Source: Candidatus Dojkabacteria bacterium
GTDB lineage: Bacteria; Patescibacteria; Dojkabacteria; B142; JAFGFJ01
Length of the DNA stretch: 64,000 nt
Direction of reading: 5' to 3'
Assembly (NCBI GenBank): GCA_016931155.1
Contig: JAFGFJ010000001.1
Coordinates: forward strand, 8,014-72,013
The translations under genes and the position numbers were made by a program. The notes beneath the pieces are model-generated. The model saw only the letters and a program-made list of their open reading frames with translations. It was not told where the DNA came from and made no database searches. Shown piece after piece: positions 44,661-52,424 of this stretch (the first letter of the stretch is position 1; each line of letters opens with the position of its first letter).

Positions 44661-44688
44661 AGCTATCCAGATTATGTTACTATAAAAA

Positions 44689-44774
44689 TGGTGCAAGGAG
44701 AGGGATTCGAACCCCCGAAGTCTCGCGACGCCAGATTTACAGTCTGGTGCATTTGACCACTCTGCCATCCTTGC
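44689..44774 (-). tRNA. tRNA-Tyr(GTA)
   Basis: Minus strand: acceptor GCAAGGA/TCCTTGC, anticodon stem CCAGA/TCTGG with loop CTGTAAA (anticodon GTA), long variable arm as expected for class II tRNA-Tyr, T-loop TTCGAAT. CCA is encoded (44689-44691). Confidence 0.95.
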
Positions 44775-44861
44775 ACTACGCCTCCTAGATTATATCATTG
44801 TACCCCGACGAGTCAGAATCATAATCTTGTTTTTGCTCGACCTGCTCACAGACAAAACTAA

Positions 44862-44938
44862 TGGAGCTGAGAGTGAGATTCGAACTCACGACCTTTCCCT
44901 TACCATGGGAATGCTCTAACCAACTGAGCTACCTCAGC
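44862..44938 (-). tRNA. tRNA-Thr(GGT)
   Basis: Minus strand: acceptor GCTGAGG with TCTCAGC (one G-T pair), anticodon stem TTCCC/GGGAA with loop ATGGTAA (anticodon GGT), T-loop TTCGAAT, encoded CCA (44862-44864). First of the Thr-Tyr-Thr cluster in transcription order. Confidence 0.95.
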
Positions 44939-45068
44939 ACAACCAAGTCCAGCTTTTGGAGAGCGCCCACAATTATACCCTATTTAAAGGCTTTGGAAAA
45001 AGACAGAGAAAATACGTTTCGATGATATCCATTTTTCATCTGACACTAGAATAAAGTGCAATAAAATA

Positions 45069-45220
45069 CCCTCCCTTTACCGCGCTAAACAAGGTTACTG
45101 AGAAACCTCTCAGCTCAGGTGGGTGATCTCAACCCCGCCCGCTAGAGCGAAATGCTTTTGATCTCCCTTGTAAACTTTGTAGGTTCAATTATCCTCGTTC
45201 ACTTACGAATAACGGAGGGC
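45069..45220 (-). ncRNA. Candidate structured non-coding RNA, about 150 nt
   Basis: No reading frame in 44939-45341. The segment folds as a closed multi-branch RNA: outer stem CCCTCC (45069-45074) with GGAGGG (45214-45219), second stem ACAAGG (45089-45094) with CCTTGT (45166-45171), and inner hairpins CTGAGA/TCTCAG (45098-45113) and GGTGGG/CCCGCC (45118-45139). On the minus strand a TGG-TATACT extended -10 (45226-45234) would start the RNA at the outer stem. A weaker plus-strand promoter (CTGACA, 16 bp, TAAAAT at 45062) leaves the other strand possible. I see no SRP, tmRNA or RNase P signature; a 6S-type RNA is one option. Confidence 0.45.
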
Positions 45221-45225
45221 AGTAT

Positions 45226-45234
45226 AGTATACCA
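45226..45234 (-). promoter_or_regulatory. Extended -10 promoter for the candidate RNA
   Basis: TGGTATACT on the minus strand fits the TGn-TATAAT type, with the likely start 6-7 nt downstream at the base of the RNA's closing stem. Confidence 0.45.
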
Positions 45235-45341
45235 AATCCTGGCCTTTACTTCGAGCTTTTTAAGAATAGGATAAAGGCAAGCCCCAAGAGTAATTTTGAT
45301 GGGAATGATCAATTTATTTCAGAATTTGATATACTCGGGGG

Positions 45342-45959
45342 ATGAAAACTCACATAGCGTTTGATTTCGACGACACAATAACTGCTTCTTACCTTCACAA
45401 CCAAGACATCTTAGTTGATAACCTAAAAGCCCATTTCCCAAACATAGATGATAGTCTCATCAGAGACATTCACTACTCAAACAGAGGCCTTCCCATGTTT
45501 GAGTTATTTAAAATAATAAGGAAAAAGTTAAATATTGAATTTGATCAGAAAGAAATTTTTGACGACAATCTTAGACTCCATTCAGAAAGAATTAAACAAG
45601 TAAGGGTATTCCCGGGATTTCCGGGCTTTTTAAAAAGCCTAAAAGCTAATAAAAAGAAAATATACATCGTTTCAAATAGAGACAAAAGTACAATAATTCC
45701 TGTATTAAAAAACTATAAAATAGATTCTTACTTCGAAGAAGTAATCTCCTGTATAGACGAAGGTTTTGAGAAGCCGGATCCCACAACTCTGCTAAATTTA
45801 ATAAAAAAAGAGGAAAAAACAAAAAAGGATTTCTTGTATATTGGGGACTCAAAAACCGACGCCGAGTTCGCAACCAGGGCAAATGTTGATTTTATAATAA
45901 TCGATCACTATCTGAATTTAGAGAAGTTTTATCAAAGAATCGTTGGTTTATTTATCTAG
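45342..45959 (+). CDS. HAD-superfamily hydrolase
   Basis: 205 aa. Motif I FDFDDTI, motif II threonine/serine in YIVSNRD, lysine in FEKPDPTTL and motif IV IGDSKTDAEFA. A helical cap lies at residues 18-85. Acts as a phosphatase on small phosphorylated metabolites in related proteins; phosphoglycolate or nucleotide phosphatase activity is possible. Its 3' end lies 12 bp from the convergent 149-aa gene. Confidence 0.85.
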   Translation: MKTHIAFDFDDTITASYLHNQDILVDNLKAHFPNIDDSLIRDIHYSNRGLPMFELFKIIRKKLNIEFDQKEIFDDNLRLHSERIKQVRVFPGFPGFLKSLKANKKKIYIVSNRDKSTIIPVLKNYKIDSYFEEVISCIDEGFEKPDPTTLLNLIKKEEKTKKDFLYIGDSKTDAEFATRANVDFIIIDHYLNLEKFYQRIVGLFI

Positions 45960-45971
45960 CGGAGAAAGAAT

Positions 45972-46421
45972 TTATTTACTTGAAGTGCCAGGAACTGCCC
46001 CTTCCGGGAATTCACCGTTTTCTTTATACCACAGGAAGTCCACTCTCCAGTCAAGATTTTTCTCCCAGTCGGGATGCTCGGCTCTCACCGATTCTGGAAC
46101 GCTCCATATGTTTCTTGTACCGTCAAAACCTCTCCACTCCAGTGCCACCCATTCTGTCTTTTTGTAATATGTATAAAGTTCTCCTCTCCTATTCTGCATA
46201 GACAAATCTGCCCCTTTATATGAAACAATTTCATCCCGTTTACCGTCCAAACCGCTTGAAAGCGGGGCAGTCAACCACGTTCCCTCTTTTTCAACTTCAA
46301 TTCCGCTTATCAATTTACCGACGAATACTGCCACAGCAACCATGCCTGCTGCCTTAAGAAGAGCCCTTACTGAAACCTTTTTGTCTTCTCCCTTATTTTC
46401 CGTCTCTGGTATTTGACTCAT
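45972..46421 (-). CDS. Hypothetical single-pass membrane protein, 149 aa
   Basis: Not recognised. Charged N-terminus, one membrane helix (about residues 22-42, LLKAAGMVAVAVFVGKLISGI), then a Trp-rich extracytoplasmic domain (EWVALEWRGFDGTRNIWSVPES; NLDWRVDFLWYKENG). Convergent with the HAD gene, divergent from the methyltransferase. Confidence 0.5.
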   Translation of the reverse strand: MSQIPETENKGEDKKVSVRALLKAAGMVAVAVFVGKLISGIEVEKEGTWLTAPLSSGLDGKRDEIVSYKGADLSMQNRRGELYTYYKKTEWVALEWRGFDGTRNIWSVPESVRAEHPDWEKNLDWRVDFLWYKENGEFPEGAVPGTSSK

Positions 46422-46513
46422 AGTTTATTCTATCTTACTTATTATACAAAGTACTGTCAAATTGGTGCCGCAAAGTCAATTCATATATAATCTAGTAATT
46501 TTTACTTTATGTT

Positions 46514-47239
46514 ATGCAAATCGAAGGCCGAAACCCTGTTCTTGAAAGCCTACTCTCAAAAAGAGAGTTCAGCTTTTTAAAAATTCAAAAGGGAATAAAG
46601 ATTGACGTTAAACTCAAGCGCATCCTGGATCTTGCCAGATCAAAAAGGATAAGAATCGAAGAAATGGATCGCAAGAAATTAGATAAAATGAGCGAAACAG
46701 GTTCTCATCAAGGAGTTATCGGGATAGTAAGAGAAAGAAAAACAAAAACATTTAGTGAGCTTATTAAATTGATCGACGAAAGAAAAGAGACACCTTTTCT
46801 GGTTTACGTTCGTGAAGCTCTTTATGAATTCAATCTTGGGGCAGTAATCAGAACTGCAGAATGTGCAGGTATGCAGGGAGTTATTGTGCCACCAAATCGG
46901 GATATTACTCCACAAATTGTCAGAGCCTCCATGGGAGCAAGTGAGCATATCCAAATCGTCAAGGGAAGTCTTTTTCAGATTATAAAGGAAGCAAAAGAAT
47001 ATGCTATAAGGGTTATCGGTATTGAACTTAGTGGAGAAAAAAATGTTTACGAAGCCGATTTAACTGGTCCGATTTTATTCGTTGTGGGCGGGGAAGATAA
47101 AAGCCTGAGCACAGAGGTAGGAAAAAAAGTTGACGAAGTAGTAAAAATTCCGATGAGAGGAAAAGTAAATTCACTAAATATGAGCGTAGCAGCGGCAGTT
47201 GTAATTTATGAGAAATTAAGGCAGGAAATATCTAGCTGA
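46514..47239 (+). CDS. TrmH/SpoU-family 2'-O-ribose methyltransferase (RlmB-like)
   Basis: 241 aa. N-terminal substrate-binding domain (IEGRNPVLESLLSKREF), then SPOUT motifs: EFNLGAVIRTAECAGMQGVIVPP (motif 1), FVVGGEDKSLS (motif 2) and IPMRGKVNSLNMSVAAAVVIYE (motif 3). Methylates a ribose in rRNA or tRNA; RlmB-like G2251 of 23S rRNA is the likeliest target. Followed by about 226 bp without clear features. Confidence 0.9.
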   Translation: MQIEGRNPVLESLLSKREFSFLKIQKGIKIDVKLKRILDLARSKRIRIEEMDRKKLDKMSETGSHQGVIGIVRERKTKTFSELIKLIDERKETPFLVYVREALYEFNLGAVIRTAECAGMQGVIVPPNRDITPQIVRASMGASEHIQIVKGSLFQIIKEAKEYAIRVIGIELSGEKNVYEADLTGPILFVVGGEDKSLSTEVGKKVDEVVKIPMRGKVNSLNMSVAAAVVIYEKLRQEISS

Positions 47240-47465
47240 ACTAGCTTACAGAACAATAGACTTACCACTACACCTTTCTCTAATCTAATAATAAGGTAAC
47301 TCATTTCAGCCTGATGATTCCAAAAATGTTTTATAAAATACTTTACTATCTCAATCCGAATCTATATAATTAACTCTCTTTATTTTTCCCGCAAAGTTTT
47401 TACTAATTATTTAAGTAGCCTTTGCAGGTCTCAATAAGGTAGAATCAGGCAGTTAAAGTAACGAA

Positions 47466-47636
47466 ATGGCAAAAAAAGGAAATAGAATAATAATTTCACT
47501 TAAGTGCAGTGTTTGTAATTCAAAAAATTACACTGTTACAAAAAACAGAATAAATACTCAGGAAAAACTTGAGCTGAAGAAGTTCTGCCCGCACTGTAAA
47601 AAAGCGACAGCACATAATGAAACCAAAATAGTATAA
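47466..47636 (+). CDS. rpmG: 50S ribosomal protein L33
   Basis: 56 aa. MAKKGNRIIISLKCSVCNSKNY, NRINTQEKLELKKFCPHCKKATAHNE: L33 with two CxxC zinc pairs. Located before tRNA-Trp and secE-nusG, the usual rpmG-(tRNA-Trp)-secE-nusG arrangement. Confidence 0.92.
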   Translation: MAKKGNRIIISLKCSVCNSKNYTVTKNRINTQEKLELKKFCPHCKKATAHNETKIV

Positions 47637-47703
47637 AGGCAGGTAGGATCGGGGTTATTGGGGTCAGGCGAGAACAAAAATATGTTGCTGACAGGATGTT
47701 TTT

Positions 47704-47722
47704 GAGAGTCATAGTGTTAATG
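47704..47722 (+). repeat. Partial copy of the tRNA-Trp 5' end
   Basis: GAGAGTCATAGTGTTAATG matches the tRNA-Trp segment 47844-47862 at 17 of 19 positions. No tRNA can be folded around it. It may be the remnant of a duplicated tRNA gene. Confidence 0.4.
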
Positions 47723-47844
47723 CTTAATGAGCAATTAACGAGACAAACGAAGGGATGTCAAGATCATGCGAATTAGTCTCGATGAGTCTGTAAATCGAGA
47801 TCAGCAGATACTCAATCAATAGGATTGAGGATCGAAGACATTGG

Positions 47845-47916
47845 AGGGCCATAGTGTTAATGGTAGCACAACGGTCTCCAAAACCGTTAGTAGAGGTTCA
47901 AATCCTCTTGGCCCTG
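47845..47916 (+). tRNA. tRNA-Trp(CCA)
   Basis: Acceptor AGGGCCA/TGGCCCT, discriminator G, anticodon stem AACGGT/ACCGTT with loop CTCCAAA (anticodon CCA), T-loop TTCAAAT. The 3' CCA is not encoded (GTTC follows), so Cca must add it. Confidence 0.95.
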
Positions 47917-48013
47917 TTCTGATTAAAGTCTGGATTTTGCCAGCGAAATAGCAAAACCATTAATAGAATAAGTTCCAGCAAATTAGAAAGTGCTGAAATT
48001 TAATATTTTTTGA

Positions 48014-48019
48014 TATAAT
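48014..48019 (+). promoter_or_regulatory. -10 element of the secE-nusG-rplKA operon
   Basis: Perfect TATAAT 20 bp before the secE ATG in an AT-rich run; no clear -35. Implies a very short leader. Confidence 0.4.
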
Positions 48020-48039
48020 TAATTTTTCTTGATAAGATC

Positions 48040-48357
48040 ATGAATGTTCAAGAATTGTTACAGAACGCAGGGGTAAGAATTGGAGCATGGGTAATAGGAG
48101 TTCTTCTTGCATTTAATCTCCTTTTGATCCTTATAAACGTTATTTTTAGAAAAAATAAGGACGGGATTTTTGGAATACAGAATGCAGCAAAGGAATATGC
48201 CAAAAGCGTACTTGGAGAGCTAAAACTTGTTGAATGGCTCGGCAGGAAGGATACAGTCAGGTACACCGTAATTGTTGTGGTTGCTTCTATTATTCTCGGA
48301 GGGTTCATTGCTCTTCTTGACTATTTGTTCTTTAAACTTAGAGCATTCATAATATAG
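48040..48357 (+). CDS. secE: Preprotein translocase subunit SecE
   Basis: 105 aa. The C-terminal part matches SecE: AKSVLGELKLVEWLGRKDTVRYTVIVVVASIILGGFIALLDYLF. The usual Trp-Pro is Trp-Leu-Gly. An extra N-terminal membrane helix (IGAWVIGVLLAFNLLLILINVIF) gives two helices. Clamps SecY in the export channel. Directly before nusG as in most bacteria. Confidence 0.88.
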   Translation: MNVQELLQNAGVRIGAWVIGVLLAFNLLLILINVIFRKNKDGIFGIQNAAKEYAKSVLGELKLVEWLGRKDTVRYTVIVVVASIILGGFIALLDYLFFKLRAFII

Positions 48358-48375
48358 ATCTAAGAATCAATTTTG

Positions 48376-49128
48376 ATGGCAGACAATAATAAACCGAAAA
48401 AGAATCCTGTTGGAAAACAAAAGACAAAGAGTGAGGATGTTGTTATAAGCGAGAATGCGAATATGAAAGAAATACCTGAGAATCCAACTGGAAAAACAAT
48501 CAAACAAAAAGCTAAAGCCAGAGCTGAAGCCGAGAAAATGAGTAAAGAAGTAGAAAAAACAGAGACTGCTGAGAAAAAAGAAAAGAAGCCAAAAAAAACG
48601 AATCCAGATGCAAAATGGTACGTTTTAAATACATATTCAGGACACGAAAAGAAGGTTGCACAGCTCATTGATCAACGAGTTAAAGCAAATGAACTTGAGA
48701 ATAAAATTCTGGAAGTAATGGTTCCCACCCAGGAGAAAATCCTTGTAAGCGAAGGAAAGAAAAAGACACTTGAGGAAAAAATATTTCCCGGGTATGTCCT
48801 TGTTCAAATGGTAATGAATGATGACACATGGTATCTAATCCGAAATACCGAAGGGGTTACTGGGTTTGTTGGAACACAGCGAAAACCAACCCCCCTTACT
48901 GAAGAAGAGGTAAAAGGAATTCTGGCGTTCTCTGAGCTTCAGCAGCCATCATTTCAGGCATCATTTGCCGTTGACGACCCTGTTAAAGTTACTGACGGTC
49001 CATTCAAAGATTTTGTCGGTACTATTTCTGAAATAAATGAAGATAAAGGACAGGTCAAAGTTCTTCTTTCAGTATTTGGAAGAGAAACTCCTGTTGTTCT
49101 AGACTTTCTACAAGTTTCTAAATTATAA
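48376..49128 (+). CDS. nusG: Transcription antitermination factor NusG with charged N-terminal extension
   Basis: 250 aa from ATG 48376. About 75 extra Lys/Glu-rich residues precede the NGN domain (AKWYVLNTYSGHEKKVAQLI, IFPGYVLVQMVMNDDTWYLIRNTEGVTGFVG). The KOW domain is at the end (DDPVKVTDGPFKDFVGTISEINEDKGQVKVLL). Couples RNA polymerase to ribosomes and modulates pausing. Confidence 0.95.
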   Translation: MADNNKPKKNPVGKQKTKSEDVVISENANMKEIPENPTGKTIKQKAKARAEAEKMSKEVEKTETAEKKEKKPKKTNPDAKWYVLNTYSGHEKKVAQLIDQRVKANELENKILEVMVPTQEKILVSEGKKKTLEEKIFPGYVLVQMVMNDDTWYLIRNTEGVTGFVGTQRKPTPLTEEEVKGILAFSELQQPSFQASFAVDDPVKVTDGPFKDFVGTISEINEDKGQVKVLLSVFGRETPVVLDFLQVSKL

Positions 49129-49137
49129 GATTATAAA

Positions 49138-49563
49138 ATGGCAAAACCAATAAAAGCAAAAATTAAATTACAGATAGAAGGAGGAAAAGCAGTCCCAGGG
49201 CAAAAGCTTGGCCCTACACTTGGACAGCACGGCGTTCCTATAGGTGACTTTGTAAACAGATTCAATGAAATGACAAAGGATAAAATGGGAACAATTATCC
49301 CATGTATTCTTACTGTTTATGAGGACAGAACCTTTTCCATTGAGCTTAAAAGCCCTCCTGCAGCCAACCTCATTGCAAAGGCAATAGGGTTGAAAAAAGG
49401 CTCAGATACACCAAACAAAAAGAAAGTCGGGAAAATCTCAAGAAAACAACTTGAGGAAATTGCAAAAGTGAAAATGGCCGACCTGAATACCAACAATCTT
49501 GATTCTGCCACTAAGATTATTGAAGGAACAGCAGTCAGTATGGGACTCGAAATTAATGATTAA
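49138..49563 (+). CDS. rplK: 50S ribosomal protein L11
   Basis: 141 aa, standard. KLQIEGGKAVPGQKLGPTLGQHGVPIGDFVNRFNEMT is the N-terminal thiostrepton-region signature, and the C-terminal rRNA-binding domain is complete. Follows nusG by 9 bp. Confidence 0.97.
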   Translation: MAKPIKAKIKLQIEGGKAVPGQKLGPTLGQHGVPIGDFVNRFNEMTKDKMGTIIPCILTVYEDRTFSIELKSPPAANLIAKAIGLKKGSDTPNKKKVGKISRKQLEEIAKVKMADLNTNNLDSATKIIEGTAVSMGLEIND

Positions 49564-49572
49564 AAAAATACC

Positions 49573-50262
49573 ATGAAAAGAGGTAAAAAATACAACGAAG
49601 TAACGAAAAGTTTTGATAAAACAAAGAAGTATTCTTTGGACGAAGCATCAAAACTTCTTCCAGGACTTTCAATAAGCAAATTTGAAGGATCTATCGAGAT
49701 CCATCTCACAATTGACGCCAAAAGCAAGAAGAAGGAATGTACTGTAAGAGGAAGTATCACTCTACCACATCAAACTGGTGCTTCAAAAAAGGTTGCTGTA
49801 ATTGCCGAATCGAAAGATCAGAAGAAAGCAACAGATGCTGGAGCGGACAAAGTCGGGCTTGATGACTTGATCAAGGAAATAGAAGGCGGAAAAATTGATT
49901 TTGACGTCTTAATTGCAACTCCAGAAGTCATGCCGAGAATTGCATCTCTTGGACGAGTACTCGGACCAAAAGGCCTTCTTCCAAATCCAAAAAACCAAAC
50001 AGTAACTACCGATATTGAAAGAGTTGTGAAAAGTTATAAAGCAGGAAAGCTGGATTTCAAAATGGATGAAGCGTTTGGGATTCACGCAAAAATCGGAAGA
50101 ACTAGGATGACCCCTGAGCAGATAAAAGATAATTTATCCTCATTTTTAAAAGCTGTTTTAAATGAGGCAAAAATCATTTCCCCTACCCCATTTAAGTCTG
50201 TAGTAGTGAGTCCAAGCATGGGACCAGGAGTGAAAATAGAAACAAAGGAATTTACTTTATAG
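49573..50262 (+). CDS. rplA: 50S ribosomal protein L1
   Basis: 229 aa, standard. SKFEGSIEIHLTIDAKSKK, LPHQTGASKKVAVIAES, ATPEVMPRIASLGRVLGPKGLLPNPKNQTVT. Its presence helps taxonomy because one CPR subgroup lacks L1. The operon is then interrupted by an antisense gene. Confidence 0.97.
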   Translation: MKRGKKYNEVTKSFDKTKKYSLDEASKLLPGLSISKFEGSIEIHLTIDAKSKKKECTVRGSITLPHQTGASKKVAVIAESKDQKKATDAGADKVGLDDLIKEIEGGKIDFDVLIATPEVMPRIASLGRVLGPKGLLPNPKNQTVTTDIERVVKSYKAGKLDFKMDEAFGIHAKIGRTRMTPEQIKDNLSSFLKAVLNEAKIISPTPFKSVVVSPSMGPGVKIETKEFTL

Positions 50263-50314
50263 AAGTAGTTTCAGTGAACTGGTTCAGAATACCTCAAAAT
50301 ATCCATTCAACTCA

Positions 50315-50929
50315 CTATGGTTCTATATCTAGTAGATTTTCAAGAAGAGACAATTGCTCAGCCAGTGAACTACTATACTTTTCCTCAATTGATTTACTCA
50401 ACACTTTACAAAGCTCCTCAGCCGATACTTCTCTGTAAAAACAGTATTCTTCTTTTACACGCATAGAAGGAATATATGCATAACTCATATTTCCTTTTTC
50501 ATCCCTAAGTTCTAACATAGCTGAATTGTATTGAGGTTCCTGCCCAGTGAGGCGTGAGGCTAAATCAGTCAAGTAAAGCCTGGGATGCTCCCCAATATCT
50601 CTCCCACTCCCATTTGTATCTTCTCTTGTTATTTGTATTTCGATTAGCCCAGGTAAACCATCATTGAGATACAAACTGATAAATGCACCTGGAAAAGAGG
50701 CAGAAACAGGTTTACATTTTTTAACCGTATGATTTCTGATACTTATTGCATTAATTTCTAATCCTCCAGAGACTTGATATGAATCTGGATCTAAATCTGG
50801 TTCTGAACTATTGTTTTCTCCGAAAAAGCAAGCACTTATCACCACAGGAGGTTTAAAATATTTTGTTGTTATACCAAAATCATCTATTGTTCTATAACCT
50901 TCTTTTGTGCCATTTATTTGATCCTTCAT
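50315..50929 (-). CDS. Hypothetical protein, 204 aa, antisense insertion between rplA and rplJ
   Basis: Not recognised. Beta-rich middle (KPVSASFPGAFISLYLNDGLPGLIEIQITRED; HPRLYLTDLASRLTG; YAYIPSMRVKEEYCFYREVS) and a helical C-terminus (SLAEQLSLLENLLDIEP). No signal or membrane segment. It splits rplKA from rplJL, which are normally contiguous, and lies on the opposite strand. Confidence 0.45.
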   Translation of the reverse strand: MKDQINGTKEGYRTIDDFGITTKYFKPPVVISACFFGENNSSEPDLDPDSYQVSGGLEINAISIRNHTVKKCKPVSASFPGAFISLYLNDGLPGLIEIQITREDTNGSGRDIGEHPRLYLTDLASRLTGQEPQYNSAMLELRDEKGNMSYAYIPSMRVKEEYCFYREVSAEELCKVLSKSIEEKYSSSLAEQLSLLENLLDIEP

Positions 50930-51064
50930 AATATCTCGCTAATAATTTTTCAAAATAATAGAAAAATAAACAACCATATTTTTAATTACCAGTGGGTAAA
51001 AATTCCTTTGTCACTGAGTGTGGAGAGGATGTTATAAAAAACAACACCAATTTGTCAACTGTTT

Positions 51065-51093
51065 TTGACTTTTCCCTCCTCTTGTATTACAAT
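51065..51093 (+). promoter_or_regulatory. Promoter of rplJ-rplL
   Basis: TTGACT (51065-51070), 17-bp spacer, TACAAT (51088-51093). One of the best sigma-70-type promoters in the window. Transcription would begin near 51100, giving a leader of about 160 nt. Confidence 0.7.
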
Positions 51094-51099
51094 CATCCA

Positions 51100-51240
51100 G
51101 TCAAAGACAACGAGTGCAATTTGAGTCGGATAGATTCTGCTCAAGAGCTTAATATCTCGTCGAGACCAAGCAAAATTAAACTCTGAATTCGTTCTTAGTT
51201 TTTTATAGCCGTCTCGAGACGGTTTTTTCTTTTTTAAAGA
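51100..51240 (+). promoter_or_regulatory. L10 leader RNA with attenuator
   Basis: The leader can form nested stems ACGAG...CTCGT and TTTGAG...CTCAAG (about 51109-51156), compatible with an L10(L12) binding site. GTCGAGAC near 51158-51166 can pair with part of the terminator stem (7 of 8), offering an antiterminator. Terminator described separately. Confidence 0.55.
51209..51235 (+). terminator. Intrinsic terminator (attenuator) before rplJ
   Basis: CCGTC-TCGA-GACGG perfect hairpin (51209-51222) followed by TTTTTTCTTTTTT. It stands between the rplJ promoter and the rplJ start codon, so it must act as an attenuator and not as an end-of-gene terminator. Confidence 0.8.
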
Positions 51241-51263
51241 ACCAATTTTTTTAGCGAAATAAA

Positions 51264-51788
51264 ATGGCAAAAACAAAAGATGAGAAAAAACAGAGCGTGG
51301 CAGAATATAGAGACAGACTCAGGTTATCAAAGGCAGTATATTTGATCGAGCCGAAAGGTATAACACCAAATGAAGCAACAGAGCTTAAAAAAGCTTTGTT
51401 TAATCTTAATTCGCAGTTTAATGTTGTGAAAAATTCTCTTTTCAAACTTGCTTTGAAAGACGAAGGGATGGATCTAGATGAGGATCTTCTTGATGGACCA
51501 AACGCAGCAGTTTTTACCTCGGAACAAAGTTTAAGCGAAGCGGCAAAAATTATTTCTAAATTTATAAAAGATTCCGAAAAAGGAGAAATAAAAGGTGGGA
51601 TATTGGACGGGAAATTTGTATCAAAAGATCAGGTCGAGGCTCTTGCCAATCTGCCTTCAAGAGAGCAGTTGCTCGCACAGGTAGTTGGAACAATGTACGC
51701 ACCTGTTTCCGGTTTTGTAAATGTTCTTGCCGGAAATATTAGAAGTATTCTTTATGTGCTCAATGCTGTAAAAGAGCAGAAAGCATAA
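51264..51788 (+). CDS. rplJ: 50S ribosomal protein L10
   Basis: 174 aa. KAVYLIEPKGITPNEATELKKALFNLNSQFNVVKNSLFKLAL and GGILDGKFVSKDQVEALANLPSREQLLAQVVGTM are family-typical. Anchors L7/L12 dimers on the stalk. Own promoter and attenuated leader upstream. Confidence 0.96.
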   Translation: MAKTKDEKKQSVAEYRDRLRLSKAVYLIEPKGITPNEATELKKALFNLNSQFNVVKNSLFKLALKDEGMDLDEDLLDGPNAAVFTSEQSLSEAAKIISKFIKDSEKGEIKGGILDGKFVSKDQVEALANLPSREQLLAQVVGTMYAPVSGFVNVLAGNIRSILYVLNAVKEQKA

Positions 51789-51834
51789 TTTGTCCCAATA
51801 AACCGGACAAAATTTTATTTATTATTTAATTAAA

Positions 51835-52308
51835 ATGTCAGACGAAGCAAAAAAGACCGAAGCCGCAGAAGCAAAGGCTGAAGCTAAAGCCGAGGCAAAG
51901 GAAGAAAAGAAAGACACAGTTGAGCTGAAAGGTGATCAAAAAAAGATTGCCGAGATGATCGAAAAGATGTCTGTTCTTGAGCTTTCCGAGCTTGTAAAAG
52001 CTCTTGAAGATAAGTTTGGTGTTTCTGCAGCAGCACCCGCAGCTATGATGGCTATGCCTGCAGCAGGAGGAGAGACAGAGAAGCCAGAAGAAGAAAAGAC
52101 AATCTTTGATATTATTCTTCAAGAAGCTGGAAGCAATATGATTGCAGTAATAAAAGCTGTCAAGAACGCAACCGGACTTGGACTTAAGGAGGCAAAGGAT
52201 CTTGTAGAAGGAGCACCTAAACCTGTAAAGGAAGGAGCACCTAAGGAAGAAGCTGAAGCTCTAAAGAAAGAATTGGAAGAGGCTGGGGCAAAGGTAGAAT
52301 TGAAATAA
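51835..52308 (+). CDS. rplL: 50S ribosomal protein L7/L12
   Basis: 157 aa (usual about 120-125). An Ala/Glu/Lys extension of about 35 residues precedes the N-terminal dimer domain (IAEMIEKMSVLELSELVKALEDKFGV). Ala/Gly hinge, then the C-terminal domain IAVIKAVKNATGLGLKEAKDLVEGAPKPVKEGAPKEEAEALKKELEEAGAKVELK. Followed by a strong terminator. Confidence 0.96.
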   Translation: MSDEAKKTEAAEAKAEAKAEAKEEKKDTVELKGDQKKIAEMIEKMSVLELSELVKALEDKFGVSAAAPAAMMAMPAAGGETEKPEEEKTIFDIILQEAGSNMIAVIKAVKNATGLGLKEAKDLVEGAPKPVKEGAPKEEAEALKKELEEAGAKVELK

Positions 52309-52336
52309 GCCTACCAAGCAATAAGCTAAAAAACAG

Positions 52337-52367
52337 AACCCTGATGTACAAAGCGTCAGGGTTTTTT
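52337..52367 (+). terminator. Intrinsic terminator after rplL
   Basis: AACCCTGATG and CGTCAGGGTT form a 10-bp stem (one G-T pair) with loop TACAAAG, followed by TTTTTTG. Confidence 0.85.
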
Positions 52368-52424
52368 GTTTCTTCTCTTGACTCCAAAATTAAACTATAA
52401 TCTTTGAGAAATTAAATTACATCT

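Noticed and set aside
45181..45220. T-loop-like GGTTCAATT as part of a tRNA
   Set aside because: No acceptor or anticodon stem can be formed around it; it fits better as part of the larger folded RNA.
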